A stretch of 64,000 nt of DNA from Verrucomicrobiota bacterium (GTDB lineage: Bacteria; Verrucomicrobiota; Kiritimatiellia; UBA8416; JABMPJ01). The position numbers and the translations under genes are program-made. The stretch is from positions 1 to 64,000 of the forward strand of contig JABGQM010000016.1 of NCBI GenBank assembly GCA_018648805.1. The letters are read 5' to 3'. Shown here in pieces: positions 1 to 9,249 of this stretch; position 1 is the stretch's first letter, and every line of letters starts with the position of its first letter. The notes beneath the pieces were generated by a model that was not told where the DNA came from, ran no database searches, and saw only the letters and a program-made list of their open reading frames with translations.

Positions 1-346
1 GATAGACCTGCTTGTCCTTCAGGAACTCGGCATACGCTTCCGGCACCTTCGATGCGACTGAAGCATCCTCAGAGAACGCGAGGGTCTCTATGCGCGCGGC
101 GGTACCTCGCAGCCGCTCAGACAGGGAGGCGCTTGTCTTCCATTCTCCGATCAGACGACTCGCAACGACGTTCTCCTTTTCCGTCTTCACACGGAGCCCG
201 GACGGCGAGTCTTGTGCAGACGGTGAGTTCTCGGCGCGCCGTCCAGAGGCACCTTGGCCGAGGTTATCTGTTCTCTGGACCGCGCGGCTGGCACCGAAAG
301 ACGCGACGACAGAGGCACATATCATCATTATCACAATACGCTTCAT
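1..346 (-). CDS. Secreted protein of unknown function, 3' end cut by window edge
   Basis: An open frame runs from an ATG at 346 to the window edge without a stop (115 codons visible). AAGGAG lies 7 nt upstream of the ATG, which fixes the start. The N-terminus (MKRIVIMMICASVVASFGAS) is a typical signal peptide. It is followed by a low-complexity Ser/Gly/Arg linker and then a stretch beginning SRLIGEWKTSASLSERL with charged, helix-like composition. I do not recognise the family. The plus-strand ORFs over the same bases have no ribosome-binding site and are shadows of this gene. It is divergent from the lipoprotein gene at 600. Confidence 0.7.
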   Translation of the reverse strand, partial: MKRIVIMMICASVVASFGASRAVQRTDNLGQGASGRRAENSPSAQDSPSGLRVKTEKENVVASRLIGEWKTSASLSERLRGTAARIETLAFSEDASVASKVPEAYAEFLKDKQVY

Positions 347-599
347 TTGATGTCTCCTTGAAGACCAACGCCCAAGCCGTTCGACTATGTCTGACCGCCC
401 AGGTGTGGGACTGACTGTTTCAACGAAGAGCTCTCTCCGTTCTCACTGCTCTTCATAACACTTTTGACACTGCTGTACAACGCTCACGGGGGAAAGGGAA
501 CTAACACTGGAGGGACGGCGACTCGATTTTCTTGCTGCTTATGGGCCATCTTCCGTATGGTGAGGCATGAAGCGGAAGAACAACAGGAGGCGGGACACG

Positions 600-1667
600 A
601 TGACGTATGGGGGGGATTTTCTCTCTGTGCCCGGCACGACCCGGCGCTGGGCTCCACGATTTCGCCTGGTGGTGGGGTTGATCAGCTGTGTGTCGCTGCT
701 GGGGTGCGCTCACCTCATACAGGAAGAGGTGCCGGACACAGCGGGTGTGCGACCAGACCTGGTCTTCGTCTACGTGCACGGATTCGGAGGCGTCAAAGCC
801 AACCCACGCTTCTGCGTCAACTTGCGCGAGTTTGTCGCAGAAGTGCCCTACAGATGCGAGGTCAGAAACTACCCGTGGGACTCGGTGCGTATCGACGTGA
901 TGAAAGCCGGAGCAAAGTGGCAGGAGGCCGAAACGAAAGCGGATATCGAGGCAGAGGCCTTCAAGAAGAGAATCATAGATCCACTTGAAGCGGAGAAGAC
1001 GCCCTACGTCCTTGTGGGATTCAGCGTGGGATCACGTGTTGTCCTGCGCGCCCTGGAGCGGTCGGCCGGTAGCCTGCAGATGCTTCGCGGGGTCTATTTT
1101 CTCGGGTCGGCCATGACGCGTACGACCTCCATCAAGGAGGGGACACTACCCGCCGGCATGAGGATCACCAACTATCACTCCCCACACAAAGATACCGTAC
1201 ACCGTCTCGCATTCAATTTCATGAAGAGCACCGATGCCGGCGGCTACACAGGCTTTGCAGACACAAAGATATTTGAGAACTACCCCGTCTCCTGTTCGCA
1301 CACGCACAAAGGGATCGGGGCACACATCGATTACTCTCAACTGGCCTATGCCATCGGCTATGTGGCCTTGCTGCAGGATCGATTGTTTGTTCCGGGATCA
1401 ACCTCCTACAACATTCCCACGCGTGTCGCGAACGGCCACAGGTGGTGGAATAAGATTCTGCGTATGGACTATACATACAACCATCAGCCGTGCACGCTGG
1501 AGATCGAGCAGTACAACATGAATCTGGATTACTTTCGCGCCGTAGTTGTGACCCCGGGCAACAAGCGCAAGCGACTGGCACGCGGCAACAACATTCACGC
1601 CATCATCGACGCTATCGGAGCGATCCCCAAAGACCGCTGGAGACAACGGCCGACGCTACGGCGGTGA
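600..1667 (+). CDS. Alpha/beta-hydrolase-fold lipoprotein
   Basis: Start chosen at 600 rather than 567 because AGGAGG sits 9 nt before this ATG. The 355-residue product has an Arg-rich n-region, a hydrophobic segment and a lipobox (LLGC, Cys about 36), so it is probably an outer- or inner-membrane lipoprotein. Hydrolase signs are the oxyanion-type HGFGG (about 60) and a nucleophile elbow GFSVGSR (Ser about 142). A histidine-rich stretch near the C-terminal third (SHTHKGIGAH) could supply the acid/base partner. The substrate is unknown; the fold resembles DUF726/lipase-like hydrolases. Stand-alone gene, with the convergent mntP downstream. Confidence 0.75.
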   Translation: MTYGGDFLSVPGTTRRWAPRFRLVVGLISCVSLLGCAHLIQEEVPDTAGVRPDLVFVYVHGFGGVKANPRFCVNLREFVAEVPYRCEVRNYPWDSVRIDVMKAGAKWQEAETKADIEAEAFKKRIIDPLEAEKTPYVLVGFSVGSRVVLRALERSAGSLQMLRGVYFLGSAMTRTTSIKEGTLPAGMRITNYHSPHKDTVHRLAFNFMKSTDAGGYTGFADTKIFENYPVSCSHTHKGIGAHIDYSQLAYAIGYVALLQDRLFVPGSTSYNIPTRVANGHRWWNKILRMDYTYNHQPCTLEIEQYNMNLDYFRAVVVTPGNKRKRLARGNNIHAIIDAIGAIPKDRWRQRPTLRR

Positions 1668-1734
1668 GGCGAGCTCCTGTCCCGGAAGGGATGCCAAGAC
1701 TACAGAGCCGCGCCGACGGCCAAGGCGGGGGCCA

Positions 1735-2310
1735 TCACCCGCCAAAGAACTGGTGGTGGATCAGGATTTTGAGCCCGATCCCAATCAGGATCAGGCCGCC
1801 GAAGATCTCGAGCTGATTCTCGAAGAGGTGCCCGAATCTCTTGCCGATCTGTGTGCCGATGAATGACACCACGAAGGTGATGGCGCCAATCACGCCGATG
1901 GAGTGCCAGATATCGACCTCGAGGAAGGAAAACGTCACTCCCACCGCGAGGGCATCGATGCTGGTCGCGATCGCCAATGTGAAGAGTACGTAGACATTGA
2001 GAGGATCCGACACCACTGCGTCATCATCGGGCCGCCTGGCATCGTAAATCATTTTTCCGCCGACAATGGTCAGCAGTACGAATGCGATCCAATGGTCGTA
2101 GGCACAGATATACTGGCGGAAGGCACGCCCCCCGGCCCATCCCAACAGCGGCATGACCGCCTGGAAGAACCCGAAGAATGCCGCGATGCGCATCGCGTGC
2201 CTGAGTTCCATATTGCGCAGTGTGACGCCGCTTGAGACCGCCACGGCAAACGCGTCCATGGCCAACCCAAGGGCAAGCAACACGATTTCTATGATCTGCG
2301 CTGTCGTCAT
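1735..2310 (-). CDS. mntP: Manganese efflux pump MntP
   Basis: A 191-residue, six-helix membrane protein with the internal duplication typical of the MntP/DUF204 family. Each half carries a conserved Asp-containing helix: LGLAMDAFAVAVSSG near the N-terminus and ATSIDALAVGVTFSF in the second half. MntP exports Mn2+ across the inner membrane. The start at 2310 (MTTAQIIE) is preferred over an upstream ATG because the family begins there and the extra ten residues are charged. Length is normal (about 190). The gene is convergent with the lipoprotein gene. I looked for a yybP-ykoY manganese riboswitch in the leader and could not recognise one. Confidence 0.92.
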   Translation of the reverse strand: MTTAQIIEIVLLALGLAMDAFAVAVSSGVTLRNMELRHAMRIAAFFGFFQAVMPLLGWAGGRAFRQYICAYDHWIAFVLLTIVGGKMIYDARRPDDDAVVSDPLNVYVLFTLAIATSIDALAVGVTFSFLEVDIWHSIGVIGAITFVVSFIGTQIGKRFGHLFENQLEIFGGLILIGIGLKILIHHQFFGG

Positions 2311-2631
2311 TCGAACCGTCCATTTTGGCCGCGCCAAGCACGCCGCGTCGAAGAATCGATGCCGGCGGCGGTCAGGAACCTATCACCCCAGCCCGGAGAA
2401 GGCAACGCACGGCGTGACAGGGCGAAGCGTCAGCCCGCCTGCCCCACCCCGTTCACGGCCATCACCAGCCCCTCGTCTGCCCCAACTCTTGACCCCGGAC
2501 CATGGCTGTTCTACGCTCTCGATTGCCCAGAGACATCTTTAGTCCGGTCGCAGTGAGTCACTGTTAACGACGGCCTGACTCTTGAGATCTGATTCACTAG
2601 CGCCCCAAGCGAACGCCACTGAAGGAGAGAT
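2311..2631. other. Intergenic region between divergent mntP and protease genes
   Basis: About 320 bases with no coding ORF that has a credible start. It must hold the promoters of both divergent genes, but I cannot assign boxes. No tRNA, riboswitch or repeat was recognised. Confidence 0.5.
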
Positions 2632-3492
2632 ATGACAGGCAACAGGTTGATCATCGGTCTGTGTTGTGCGGCTATGTTCGCTGCGCCGGGCCCTGCTCAT
2701 GCAGGATCAGTGAAGTTTGAGAATGTGGGAGCGATTGTGAAGAAGTTTGCCGCTGATCTGGGAGAGATGTACGAAGACGGCACACCGGTAAAGTTGGATA
2801 CTATTCAGGACGACCTGAAGAAGGAGCGTTCCTGTAAGATCAACCCCGTGCCGGCCTATCGCAAGACACTTGATGCTGATGAACTCTACAGAAAATGCGC
2901 AGACAGCATTGTCATGGTCGGCAAGGTTTACAAATGCGCAAATTGTGACAAATGGCATACAAGTGATGCTTCAGGATTTGTCATAGGGAAAGATGGCATT
3001 ATTGTCACAAACTATCATGTTCTCTTTAAAGACACAGGGAACAAGGCGAAAGCGGTTGCGGTCCGAATTCGAGACGGTCGAATTCTCCCCATTGAAAGGA
3101 TTCTCGCATCAAGCAAGACACATGACCTTGCCGTGATACAGGTTAAGGCAGACAATCTAAAGCCGTTAGCTATAGCACAAGGAGCTGAAATCGGATCGAA
3201 TGTCTACTGCATAAGCCATCCGGTAGGCCAGCTGTATACAATGACCGAAGGTATAGTGGCCGGCAACTTTCTAAGGAAAGAAGGTCGCAAAGATATGGCG
3301 GTGACCTGTGACTACGCAAAAGGGTCCAGCGGTGCGCCTCTACTTGACAACACGGGGGCGGTTGTTGGGATTGTGAGGGTCACGAGTCCTGTCTATTATG
3401 AGAAGAAGAACGGCAGGAATGAGAGACTTCAGATGGTATGGAAGTATGGAATTCCATCCTCCAGCCTGCTCGAACTGACAGGCCACAAATAG
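2632..3492 (+). CDS. Secreted trypsin-like (S1C-type) serine protease
   Basis: A 286-residue protein with a cleavable signal peptide (ending PAHAG, about residue 25), preceded by AAGGAG. The trypsin-fold core has the full triad: His129 in VTNYHV, Asp165 in THDLAVIQV and Ser233 in KGSSGAPL. There is no PDZ domain, unlike DegP/HtrA, so it is a short HtrA-like protease acting outside the cytoplasm. An N-terminal region of about 90 residues before the protease domain is unassigned; it and the first strand contain four Cys (SC, KC, KCANC), a possible disulfide or metal site. AT content is somewhat higher than in the neighbours. Confidence 0.85.
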   Translation: MTGNRLIIGLCCAAMFAAPGPAHAGSVKFENVGAIVKKFAADLGEMYEDGTPVKLDTIQDDLKKERSCKINPVPAYRKTLDADELYRKCADSIVMVGKVYKCANCDKWHTSDASGFVIGKDGIIVTNYHVLFKDTGNKAKAVAVRIRDGRILPIERILASSKTHDLAVIQVKADNLKPLAIAQGAEIGSNVYCISHPVGQLYTMTEGIVAGNFLRKEGRKDMAVTCDYAKGSSGAPLLDNTGAVVGIVRVTSPVYYEKKNGRNERLQMVWKYGIPSSSLLELTGHK

Positions 3493-3550
3493 ATGTTCAT
3501 TCAGGGCCGCCCTTGAATGATGGGGTCGCCCTTTCGTCATGGCCTGCGGA

Positions 3551-3889
3551 TCAATCCTGGTGAAAGACCTCTTCCATGTCGGCCCACCACGCGCCTTCGG
3601 CGCGGTCAGGCAGCGGCTCCTGGCAGGGCATGCACTCGTCCCACCACTTCTGCGTCGTGGGGTCAGCCGCCATCTTGGCACAATCGGCCTCGAAATCCTC
3701 GCCGGTGTATTCAAAGTAGCTGAAAAGGTAGTGCTTGCCGTCCGGGAGCTTGCGCAGGTAGATCGAATAGTTCTGTATATGGCACGCCTTGATCTTGGCC
3801 AGCACATCAGGCCAGACCGCGGCATGAAGCTCTCTGTAATAGGAGATCTTCTCTTCCTTAACACCCAGCACTGCTCCGTAGCGCGTCAT
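3551..3889 (-). CDS. rhaM: L-rhamnose mutarotase (RhaM/DUF718 family)
   Basis: A 112-residue protein matching the RhaM family in length and motif order. The N-terminal block YRELHAAVWPDVL holds the family's catalytic His, followed by IQNYSIYLRKLPDGKHYLFSYFEY and the C-terminal WWDECMPCQEPLPDR. RhaM interconverts the alpha and beta anomers of L-rhamnose, feeding intracellular rhamnose use. It is the last gene of a three-gene minus-strand cluster: GH78 rhamnosidase, URO-D-like protein, RhaM, with only 12 bases to the preceding gene. That context supports rhamnose rather than another deoxysugar. Confidence 0.88.
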   Translation of the reverse strand: MTRYGAVLGVKEEKISYYRELHAAVWPDVLAKIKACHIQNYSIYLRKLPDGKHYLFSYFEYTGEDFEADCAKMAADPTTQKWWDECMPCQEPLPDRAEGAWWADMEEVFHQD

Positions 3890-3901
3890 TTTAACCTCTT
3901 T

Positions 3902-5146
3902 CTAACCGTTGAATTCACTGATGGCATCGAACATGGCAACGACGTTCTCTGGCGGAACTTCCGGGAGAATGTTGTGGACGGTGTTAAAGACGAATCCGCC
4001 GCCCGGGCTGAGGGTCTTCAGGCGCTGCAGGACATGGGCTTTGACGGCTGCAGGCGTGGCGCGGTTGAGGACGCTGCGCGTATCGCATCCACCGCCCCAG
4101 AAACAGATATCCTTGCCGAACTCACGCTTCATCCGTTCCGGTTCCATGTCGACACAGTTGGTCTGGAGCGGATTGATCACATCATAACCCGCCTCGATCA
4201 GGTCCGGCATGAGCTTATAGATGGAGCCGCAGGAATGCAGGAAGGTCTTCATGTTGCTGTGCGCATGGACATAGCCGCAGAGCTGGGTATGCCGTGGTTT
4301 GAACAGCTTGCGATAGAGCTCGGGCGGCATGAAGGGGCCGGTATCGATTCCGAGGTCATCCCCGAAGCGGAGGATGTCGCAGACATCGCCAACCGCGTTG
4401 CAAACCTTCTCCAGGGTGGCCATGTGTGCCTCCATCAGCGCGTCGAGCAGCTTCTCGACATGCGCCTCGTCAATGAAAAGATCCATCAGGAAATTATCCA
4501 TCCGGCGCAGGAACGTACCCCACTCAAACAGGTTGCAGCCGCACACGATCATGAGCGCACGGTCGGATGCTTCCCGCAAGGCGATTGTTCGCGCCCGTAA
4601 ATCGTCCCAGAAGCCATCCTCACTCGCGTGATCCCATGGGCTGTGGACCAACGCAGACCACAGCACTTTGCTCATGGCGTCCGGCAGCGCGGCAGGCATG
4701 TCCTCGGGGTAGGCGTCCAGCCACGGAAAGAGGCTCTGGTCATAGAAGGCCCCGCCGGCGGGCATACGTGCGATCTCCAGGCCCTCGGCGAGTTGGGCCG
4801 ACCAGGAACCGTCATCGCACTGCACCGGCCGAAACCACGTCGGATACTGCGCCGTCTGGCCATCCGCGGTCTGGATATCATACCAGTCTGACGCCTTGGT
4901 ATTGAACGCGCGGCCGACATCAATGACATCCACCCCGAACTGACCCAACACAGCCTCCTCGGGCTGCGCCAGTTGCTGTACAACATCATAGATGCGGGTG
5001 TGGCCGCCCTCGATGGCGAGGTGCTGCTTCAGGTTTCCGTAGGCCATGGCCGAGATACCCGAACTGGGTGTGGCGCCAAGATCAACCGGGACGGCATCGG
5101 GCTCACGATGTTCAATGGCGGCAAGTATGCGTTCTCTGGATGTCAT
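3902..5146 (-). CDS. Uroporphyrinogen-decarboxylase-family protein (URO-D fold, probably not heme synthesis)
   Basis: A 414-residue cytosolic protein beginning MTSRERILAAIEHREPDAVPVD, the usual N-terminus of the URO-D/MtaA/CmuA superfamily. It has the zinc-site-like HSCGS near residue 305 and a GGGCDTR block later on, both seen in corrinoid-dependent methyltransferase relatives. True HemE is shorter (about 350) and sits with heme genes; here the neighbours are a rhamnosidase and a rhamnose mutarotase, so a role in sugar or methyl metabolism is more likely. A good ribosome-binding site (AGGAGAAG) precedes the ATG. The specific reaction is unknown. A second divergent member lies at 34280-35380. 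Confidence 0.8.
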   Translation of the reverse strand: MTSRERILAAIEHREPDAVPVDLGATPSSGISAMAYGNLKQHLAIEGGHTRIYDVVQQLAQPEEAVLGQFGVDVIDVGRAFNTKASDWYDIQTADGQTAQYPTWFRPVQCDDGSWSAQLAEGLEIARMPAGGAFYDQSLFPWLDAYPEDMPAALPDAMSKVLWSALVHSPWDHASEDGFWDDLRARTIALREASDRALMIVCGCNLFEWGTFLRRMDNFLMDLFIDEAHVEKLLDALMEAHMATLEKVCNAVGDVCDILRFGDDLGIDTGPFMPPELYRKLFKPRHTQLCGYVHAHSNMKTFLHSCGSIYKLMPDLIEAGYDVINPLQTNCVDMEPERMKREFGKDICFWGGGCDTRSVLNRATPAAVKAHVLQRLKTLSPGGGFVFNTVHNILPEVPPENVVAMFDAISEFNG

Positions 5147-5186
5147 CTCTTCTCCTCGTGGAACTCAGTTGTCGGTAGTCCTAATC

Positions 5187-7415
5187 CTATCCATCATGGT
5201 CCGTCGGACAGAGGGGTTGCGCCTTGGCGGCGGCATTCATGAGATACTCACAGGCACAGGCGGCGAACCCGTGATTGAGACTGGCGTGCGGTTCCATATG
5301 CTCCCAGAGCGTACCGGAGGCACGCGCCATGGGACCAAAGACACGCCGGACCTCCTTGAGCAGCTGCTCCCACTCGCCTTGCTGCTGCAGCAGATCGAAG
5401 CGCAGCATCACCCCATAGAGCAGTCCGGCCGGTGCCAGCTCGGTGTCGTCCGGCCGGGGGTCCACCCCCTCGTCGTAGTAGCGCACCCACTCCCGGCCAC
5501 CCGCGACCATAGCCATGTGCATGCCGCGCAACGGACCCCAGTCGTCGCGCAATCGCTGCCACAGTTCGGGAAGCTCGGCGGGCGTGGCCACCCCGAAATA
5601 GAGGGCGTGGTACTGGCAGGTTTCGGTCCTGACGGCACCGCGCTGCAGTGTGCCGTCGAGGCGCACCGACTGATCGGCAAACCAACGTCCATCCCACGAC
5701 GCCTCGCGGACCGCCGTGCGCGTCTCCTCCGCCAGCGCGGCCCAGTCCGGGCGGTCATACAGCCCGGCAGCAGCGGCAAGACAACCGGCATAGAGCATGT
5801 TGGTCGGATGATTGACCGCTGCCGTACAGTCGTTGGCCGGCGACCACTCCACGAAGATCCACCCGGGCACATCTTCCAGCAGCCCCTCGCGATTGCGGTG
5901 CGGCGCGAACCAGTCGAAGAGCGCTTTGACCCGTGGGCGGGCCAGGTCGCGCAAGGCCTCATCACCCGTGCGTGTGCAGTAGGCACACAGCTGAAACACC
6001 AGCCACAAGCCCCAGTTCGGAATATACTGCCCCTTCCCCAGCCGGTCGCTCGGATAGCAGTGCGGCACCATACCGGCCGGCACGCTGGCGAACGTGTCGA
6101 CCAGGAAATAGTTTTCGAGGAAGTTTCGCTCCACCCGGCTCTCCCCCGCCAGCACCCGCTCCGCCCGCGCCGTGAACCAGGAGTCACACGGGTAGCCGCC
6201 ACGCTCGCGACTCGCACAGTCGGTGAACAAGTCCACGCTGTTGGTTCGGAAGGTCTGTCGCCCCGCCTGAAATATCGCCGCCAGTTCGGGATCGGCCCAG
6301 GGCCCGGGCATTTCGGGCACGGGATGCACGTATTCACGCAGCCGCAGGTTCTCGACCGTAACCGGCGCCTGCAGGCTGAGCACCCGCAGGAAGCGGAATG
6401 AATAGGGCTCGAGCGTCTCGAAATCATGCTCGCCGGGCGCCAGGTCGAGCGCCACCGCCCCTACCCCGAGCGCAAAGGCGCGGTCGGGCTCCCGGCGGCG
6501 TACCTCGTCGAACGTCAGGTAGACCCGCGTCGGCGCCTCACAACGCAGGCGCACCCCGATGAATCCGCCCTGGATGATGCCAAAGTCGTAGAGGCAATAG
6601 GCCCCGCCCGTCAGGAGTTGACTCTCGGCCACAGCAGGCAGAACGCCAGCCGAAGCCGCGGGCACAAACGCGAGATGATTCAGCTCCTCGCTCATATCGA
6701 TCTCAAGCGTGTCAACCGGGTAGCCCATGACCCGCACCCCCACCCCATCGCGCGCCACGTGCCTGACCGGCGCGGGCTCCTCAGGCCGCGCGACCACGGC
6801 GCCCTGCTCGAGAACGGCCCGCGGCTGGATGCCGTCGAAACGTGGCCGCCGCACATGACGTGGCAACAGTGCGGGGAGAGTCACCTCCGCACACGCGACC
6901 GACTCGCGCGCCCCCTGCCCCATGCGCCAGGCGTTGGCATCCGGAGTGAGTCGATAGGCCTCGGCAAACGGGCGCTGTTTGCTGAAGCGCTCGACCTTCT
7001 GGATGCGCTCCGTCAGCACGTAGGCCTCAAAGGAGCGACCTGTGGCTGCGACCACGCGCCCATCACTCACGACCTCGGCCAGCAGGAAAGGTGGCTGCAA
7101 CACATACGCGTAGGAGTCGATGCCATAGCTGCCGACCTCAATGGCCAGGTGGTTGACGCCATCCTGCAGCATGCCGTCCAGCGGCCACACATCGACACGC
7201 GCATACCCGTGGGCCGTCCGCGCCGGCCCATAGCCGGCAAAGCGCCCGTTGCACCACACCCGGTAGCAATCCGCACCCGCCACGCGCAGCACCGCCGACG
7301 CCCCCGGGGGCGCCTCCCGGTCCAGCACCGCATGGAATCCCACCACTTGGTTCCACGTCTCACTGTGCCCCTCGGGCCACACCGCCACCGCCTCTTCAAC
7401 TGTCATATCGCTCAT
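5187..7415 (-). CDS. GH78-type alpha-L-rhamnosidase, cytosolic
   Basis: About 742 residues with the GH78 layout: N-terminal beta-sandwich (CNGRFAGYGPAR, typical of Bac_rhamnosid_N), a central beta region, and a six-hairpin catalytic barrel. The signature DCASRERGGYPCDSW near residue 400 corresponds to the family's catalytic acid region, and GTLWEHMEPHASLNHGF near the C-terminus contains the presumed base Glu. There is no signal peptide, so it probably cleaves imported rhamno-oligosaccharides or glycosides. Start set at 7415 (MSDMTVEE) because GGAG lies six bases before it; upstream in-frame ATGs at 7445 and 7436 lack a site. First gene of the rhamnose cluster. Confidence 0.87.
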   Translation of the reverse strand: MSDMTVEEAVAVWPEGHSETWNQVVGFHAVLDREAPPGASAVLRVAGADCYRVWCNGRFAGYGPARTAHGYARVDVWPLDGMLQDGVNHLAIEVGSYGIDSYAYVLQPPFLLAEVVSDGRVVAATGRSFEAYVLTERIQKVERFSKQRPFAEAYRLTPDANAWRMGQGARESVACAEVTLPALLPRHVRRPRFDGIQPRAVLEQGAVVARPEEPAPVRHVARDGVGVRVMGYPVDTLEIDMSEELNHLAFVPAASAGVLPAVAESQLLTGGAYCLYDFGIIQGGFIGVRLRCEAPTRVYLTFDEVRRREPDRAFALGVGAVALDLAPGEHDFETLEPYSFRFLRVLSLQAPVTVENLRLREYVHPVPEMPGPWADPELAAIFQAGRQTFRTNSVDLFTDCASRERGGYPCDSWFTARAERVLAGESRVERNFLENYFLVDTFASVPAGMVPHCYPSDRLGKGQYIPNWGLWLVFQLCAYCTRTGDEALRDLARPRVKALFDWFAPHRNREGLLEDVPGWIFVEWSPANDCTAAVNHPTNMLYAGCLAAAAGLYDRPDWAALAEETRTAVREASWDGRWFADQSVRLDGTLQRGAVRTETCQYHALYFGVATPAELPELWQRLRDDWGPLRGMHMAMVAGGREWVRYYDEGVDPRPDDTELAPAGLLYGVMLRFDLLQQQGEWEQLLKEVRRVFGPMARASGTLWEHMEPHASLNHGFAACACEYLMNAAAKAQPLCPTDHDG

Positions 7416-7685
7416 GCCTTGCTCCGTCGGGGTCATAGGGTTCACGCTCTCGCAGCCACCGACATCCTAACTCAGGCCGGCCTCAGATGCCAACACCACT
7501 GAACCCCATCGAAACGAACATTCTCCCTCGCCACCCGCCACTCGTCACTCGCCACTGCGGCGATTCCTCGACGCTGCTGGAACCTTGATTTCCTTCGCTG
7601 GGTGCCATAGCCTCTCTTGCCTAGGAACACTTCGCGTCTATTGGATTGTGGATTTCCAGTCCTGAATTGCAACAAAGGGTTCAAA

Positions 7686-9233
7686 ATGAAGAAACAGGTA
7701 GTAATGCTGCTGGTGGTGCTGAGCGTGTTGGGTCACACACATAGCGTCTTGGCGACAGTCGTTGTCGATCGCATGTTCACCGACAACATGGTCCTGCAGC
7801 GTGACATGCAGGTCCCGATCTGGGGAACCGCGGATCCCGGTGAAAAAGTAGCCGTCGCCTTCGCCGGTCAGAAGCAGGAAACCACGGCCGGCAAAGACGG
7901 CAAATGGCTGCTGCGCCTTGACCCGCTCAAGACGTCCGCCGAAGGCCGGGCCCTCACCGTGTCGGGCACTCAGCTCACCAACGTCCTTGTGGGCGAAGTC
8001 TGGCTCGGCTCCGGGCAGTCCAATATGGCCGGCGGCACGGGCGGGTACATGAGGCATGACCCTGTTCTGGCCAACATGGCCACCAACGGCCCGTACGCTA
8101 CCATGCGACTCTATCGCAACGGATGGGCGGTTGCTGATGAAGCCACGATAAAGGGATTTTCAGCCATACACTTCTCGTTTGGTTACGCGTTGCACCAGGA
8201 ATTGAATGTTCCCGTTGGCCTGATGGTCGGCGCGGTCGGCGGCACACCGTCAGGCCGCTGGCTGACGCAAGAGATGGCCGCCGCTGACCCGGCCCTCATG
8301 AAGATGCTCAAAGAAGAGAACGGCTATGACAGCATCGCCGACATGTATTCAAAGCGCGACGAAGCAAAGAAGAAGCATGCTATTGTCGTAGCGAAGGCCA
8401 AGGCCGAAGGAAACAAGGCACCGCGTTTTCGCAGGGGAATCACCATAGGAGATCTGTACGCGAAACACATCGCACACTACGTGCCGTACGGAATCAGGGG
8501 CGTGCTCTGGGATCAGGGCGAATCAAGAACGCAGATTCCCGGGGTGGATCAGATCACGACCATGAACGCGCTTATTAACGGATGGCGCCACACGTGGAAC
8601 CAGCCGCCGGCCGGTGAAGGTTCCGACGCACCGTGCAAGGATTTCCCATTTCTCCACGTCCAGAAGCCGAGCGGCGGCGGATGCGCGTGGGATCCCCAAA
8701 ACCCTGTGAACCTCTTGGCCGTGACATTCGGGCCGCTACCCGCACAGCATGTCAGCACGCCGGGTTCGCTGAAGTACGAACTCGACCACATCAAGATCGC
8801 CACACTCAAGAACGCGCCGATCGTGACGGCATCCGACTTGGCCCCCGGGATCCATCCGCGGACCAAGTCCGCCTACGGCACACGCGCGTGCCGTGTGGCG
8901 CTTGGGGCTGTCTACGGACGCGACATCGCGATATGCGGACCGGTCTACAAAGCTCACAAGGTCGAAGGCAGCAGCATCCGGGTCGCATTTGATCACATTG
9001 GCCAGGGCCTCGCATTCAAGCATGGCGACCTGCTGCAGGGCTTTGAGATCGCGGGCAGCGACGGCGCATGGGAATGGGCGACGGCCACGATCGACGGTGA
9101 CACGGTTGTCGTGAGCCACGACAAGGTCGCGAAACCGGTCAAGGTCCAGTACGCCTTCAGCAAGAAGCACAACTACGCGAACCTGTTCAACCAGGACGGA
9201 CTGCCGGCCTTGATGTTCACAACCGCGGAATGA
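7686..9233 (+). CDS. Secreted sialate-O-acetylesterase-family carbohydrate esterase
   Basis: 515 residues starting MKKQVVMLLVVLSVLGHTHS, a clear signal peptide; the longer ORF start at 7617 lacks one. The SASA/SGNH features are WLGSGQSNMAGG (nucleophile Ser about 112), LWDQGESR (oxyanion/Gln-Gly-Glu block) and GIHPRTKSAYG carrying a candidate catalytic His. A beta-sandwich of about 90 residues precedes the catalytic domain, as in family members. It likely removes O-acetyl groups from polysaccharide outside the cytoplasm. Plus strand, transcribed alone between the rhamnose cluster and the convergent EamA/PHP pair. Confidence 0.85.
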   Translation: MKKQVVMLLVVLSVLGHTHSVLATVVVDRMFTDNMVLQRDMQVPIWGTADPGEKVAVAFAGQKQETTAGKDGKWLLRLDPLKTSAEGRALTVSGTQLTNVLVGEVWLGSGQSNMAGGTGGYMRHDPVLANMATNGPYATMRLYRNGWAVADEATIKGFSAIHFSFGYALHQELNVPVGLMVGAVGGTPSGRWLTQEMAAADPALMKMLKEENGYDSIADMYSKRDEAKKKHAIVVAKAKAEGNKAPRFRRGITIGDLYAKHIAHYVPYGIRGVLWDQGESRTQIPGVDQITTMNALINGWRHTWNQPPAGEGSDAPCKDFPFLHVQKPSGGGCAWDPQNPVNLLAVTFGPLPAQHVSTPGSLKYELDHIKIATLKNAPIVTASDLAPGIHPRTKSAYGTRACRVALGAVYGRDIAICGPVYKAHKVEGSSIRVAFDHIGQGLAFKHGDLLQGFEIAGSDGAWEWATATIDGDTVVVSHDKVAKPVKVQYAFSKKHNYANLFNQDGLPALMFTTAE

Positions 9234-9249
9234 TGGGCGTGGACGGTGG

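Noticed and set aside
12..414. Two plus-strand ORFs of 112 and 120 residues
   Set aside because: No ribosome-binding site, Arg-rich shadow composition, and they lie over a minus-strand gene with a signal peptide and AAGGAG.
2311..2631. Possible yybP-ykoY Mn riboswitch before mntP
   Set aside because: The conserved GGGGAGTAG and partner loop sequences could not be found on the mntP strand.
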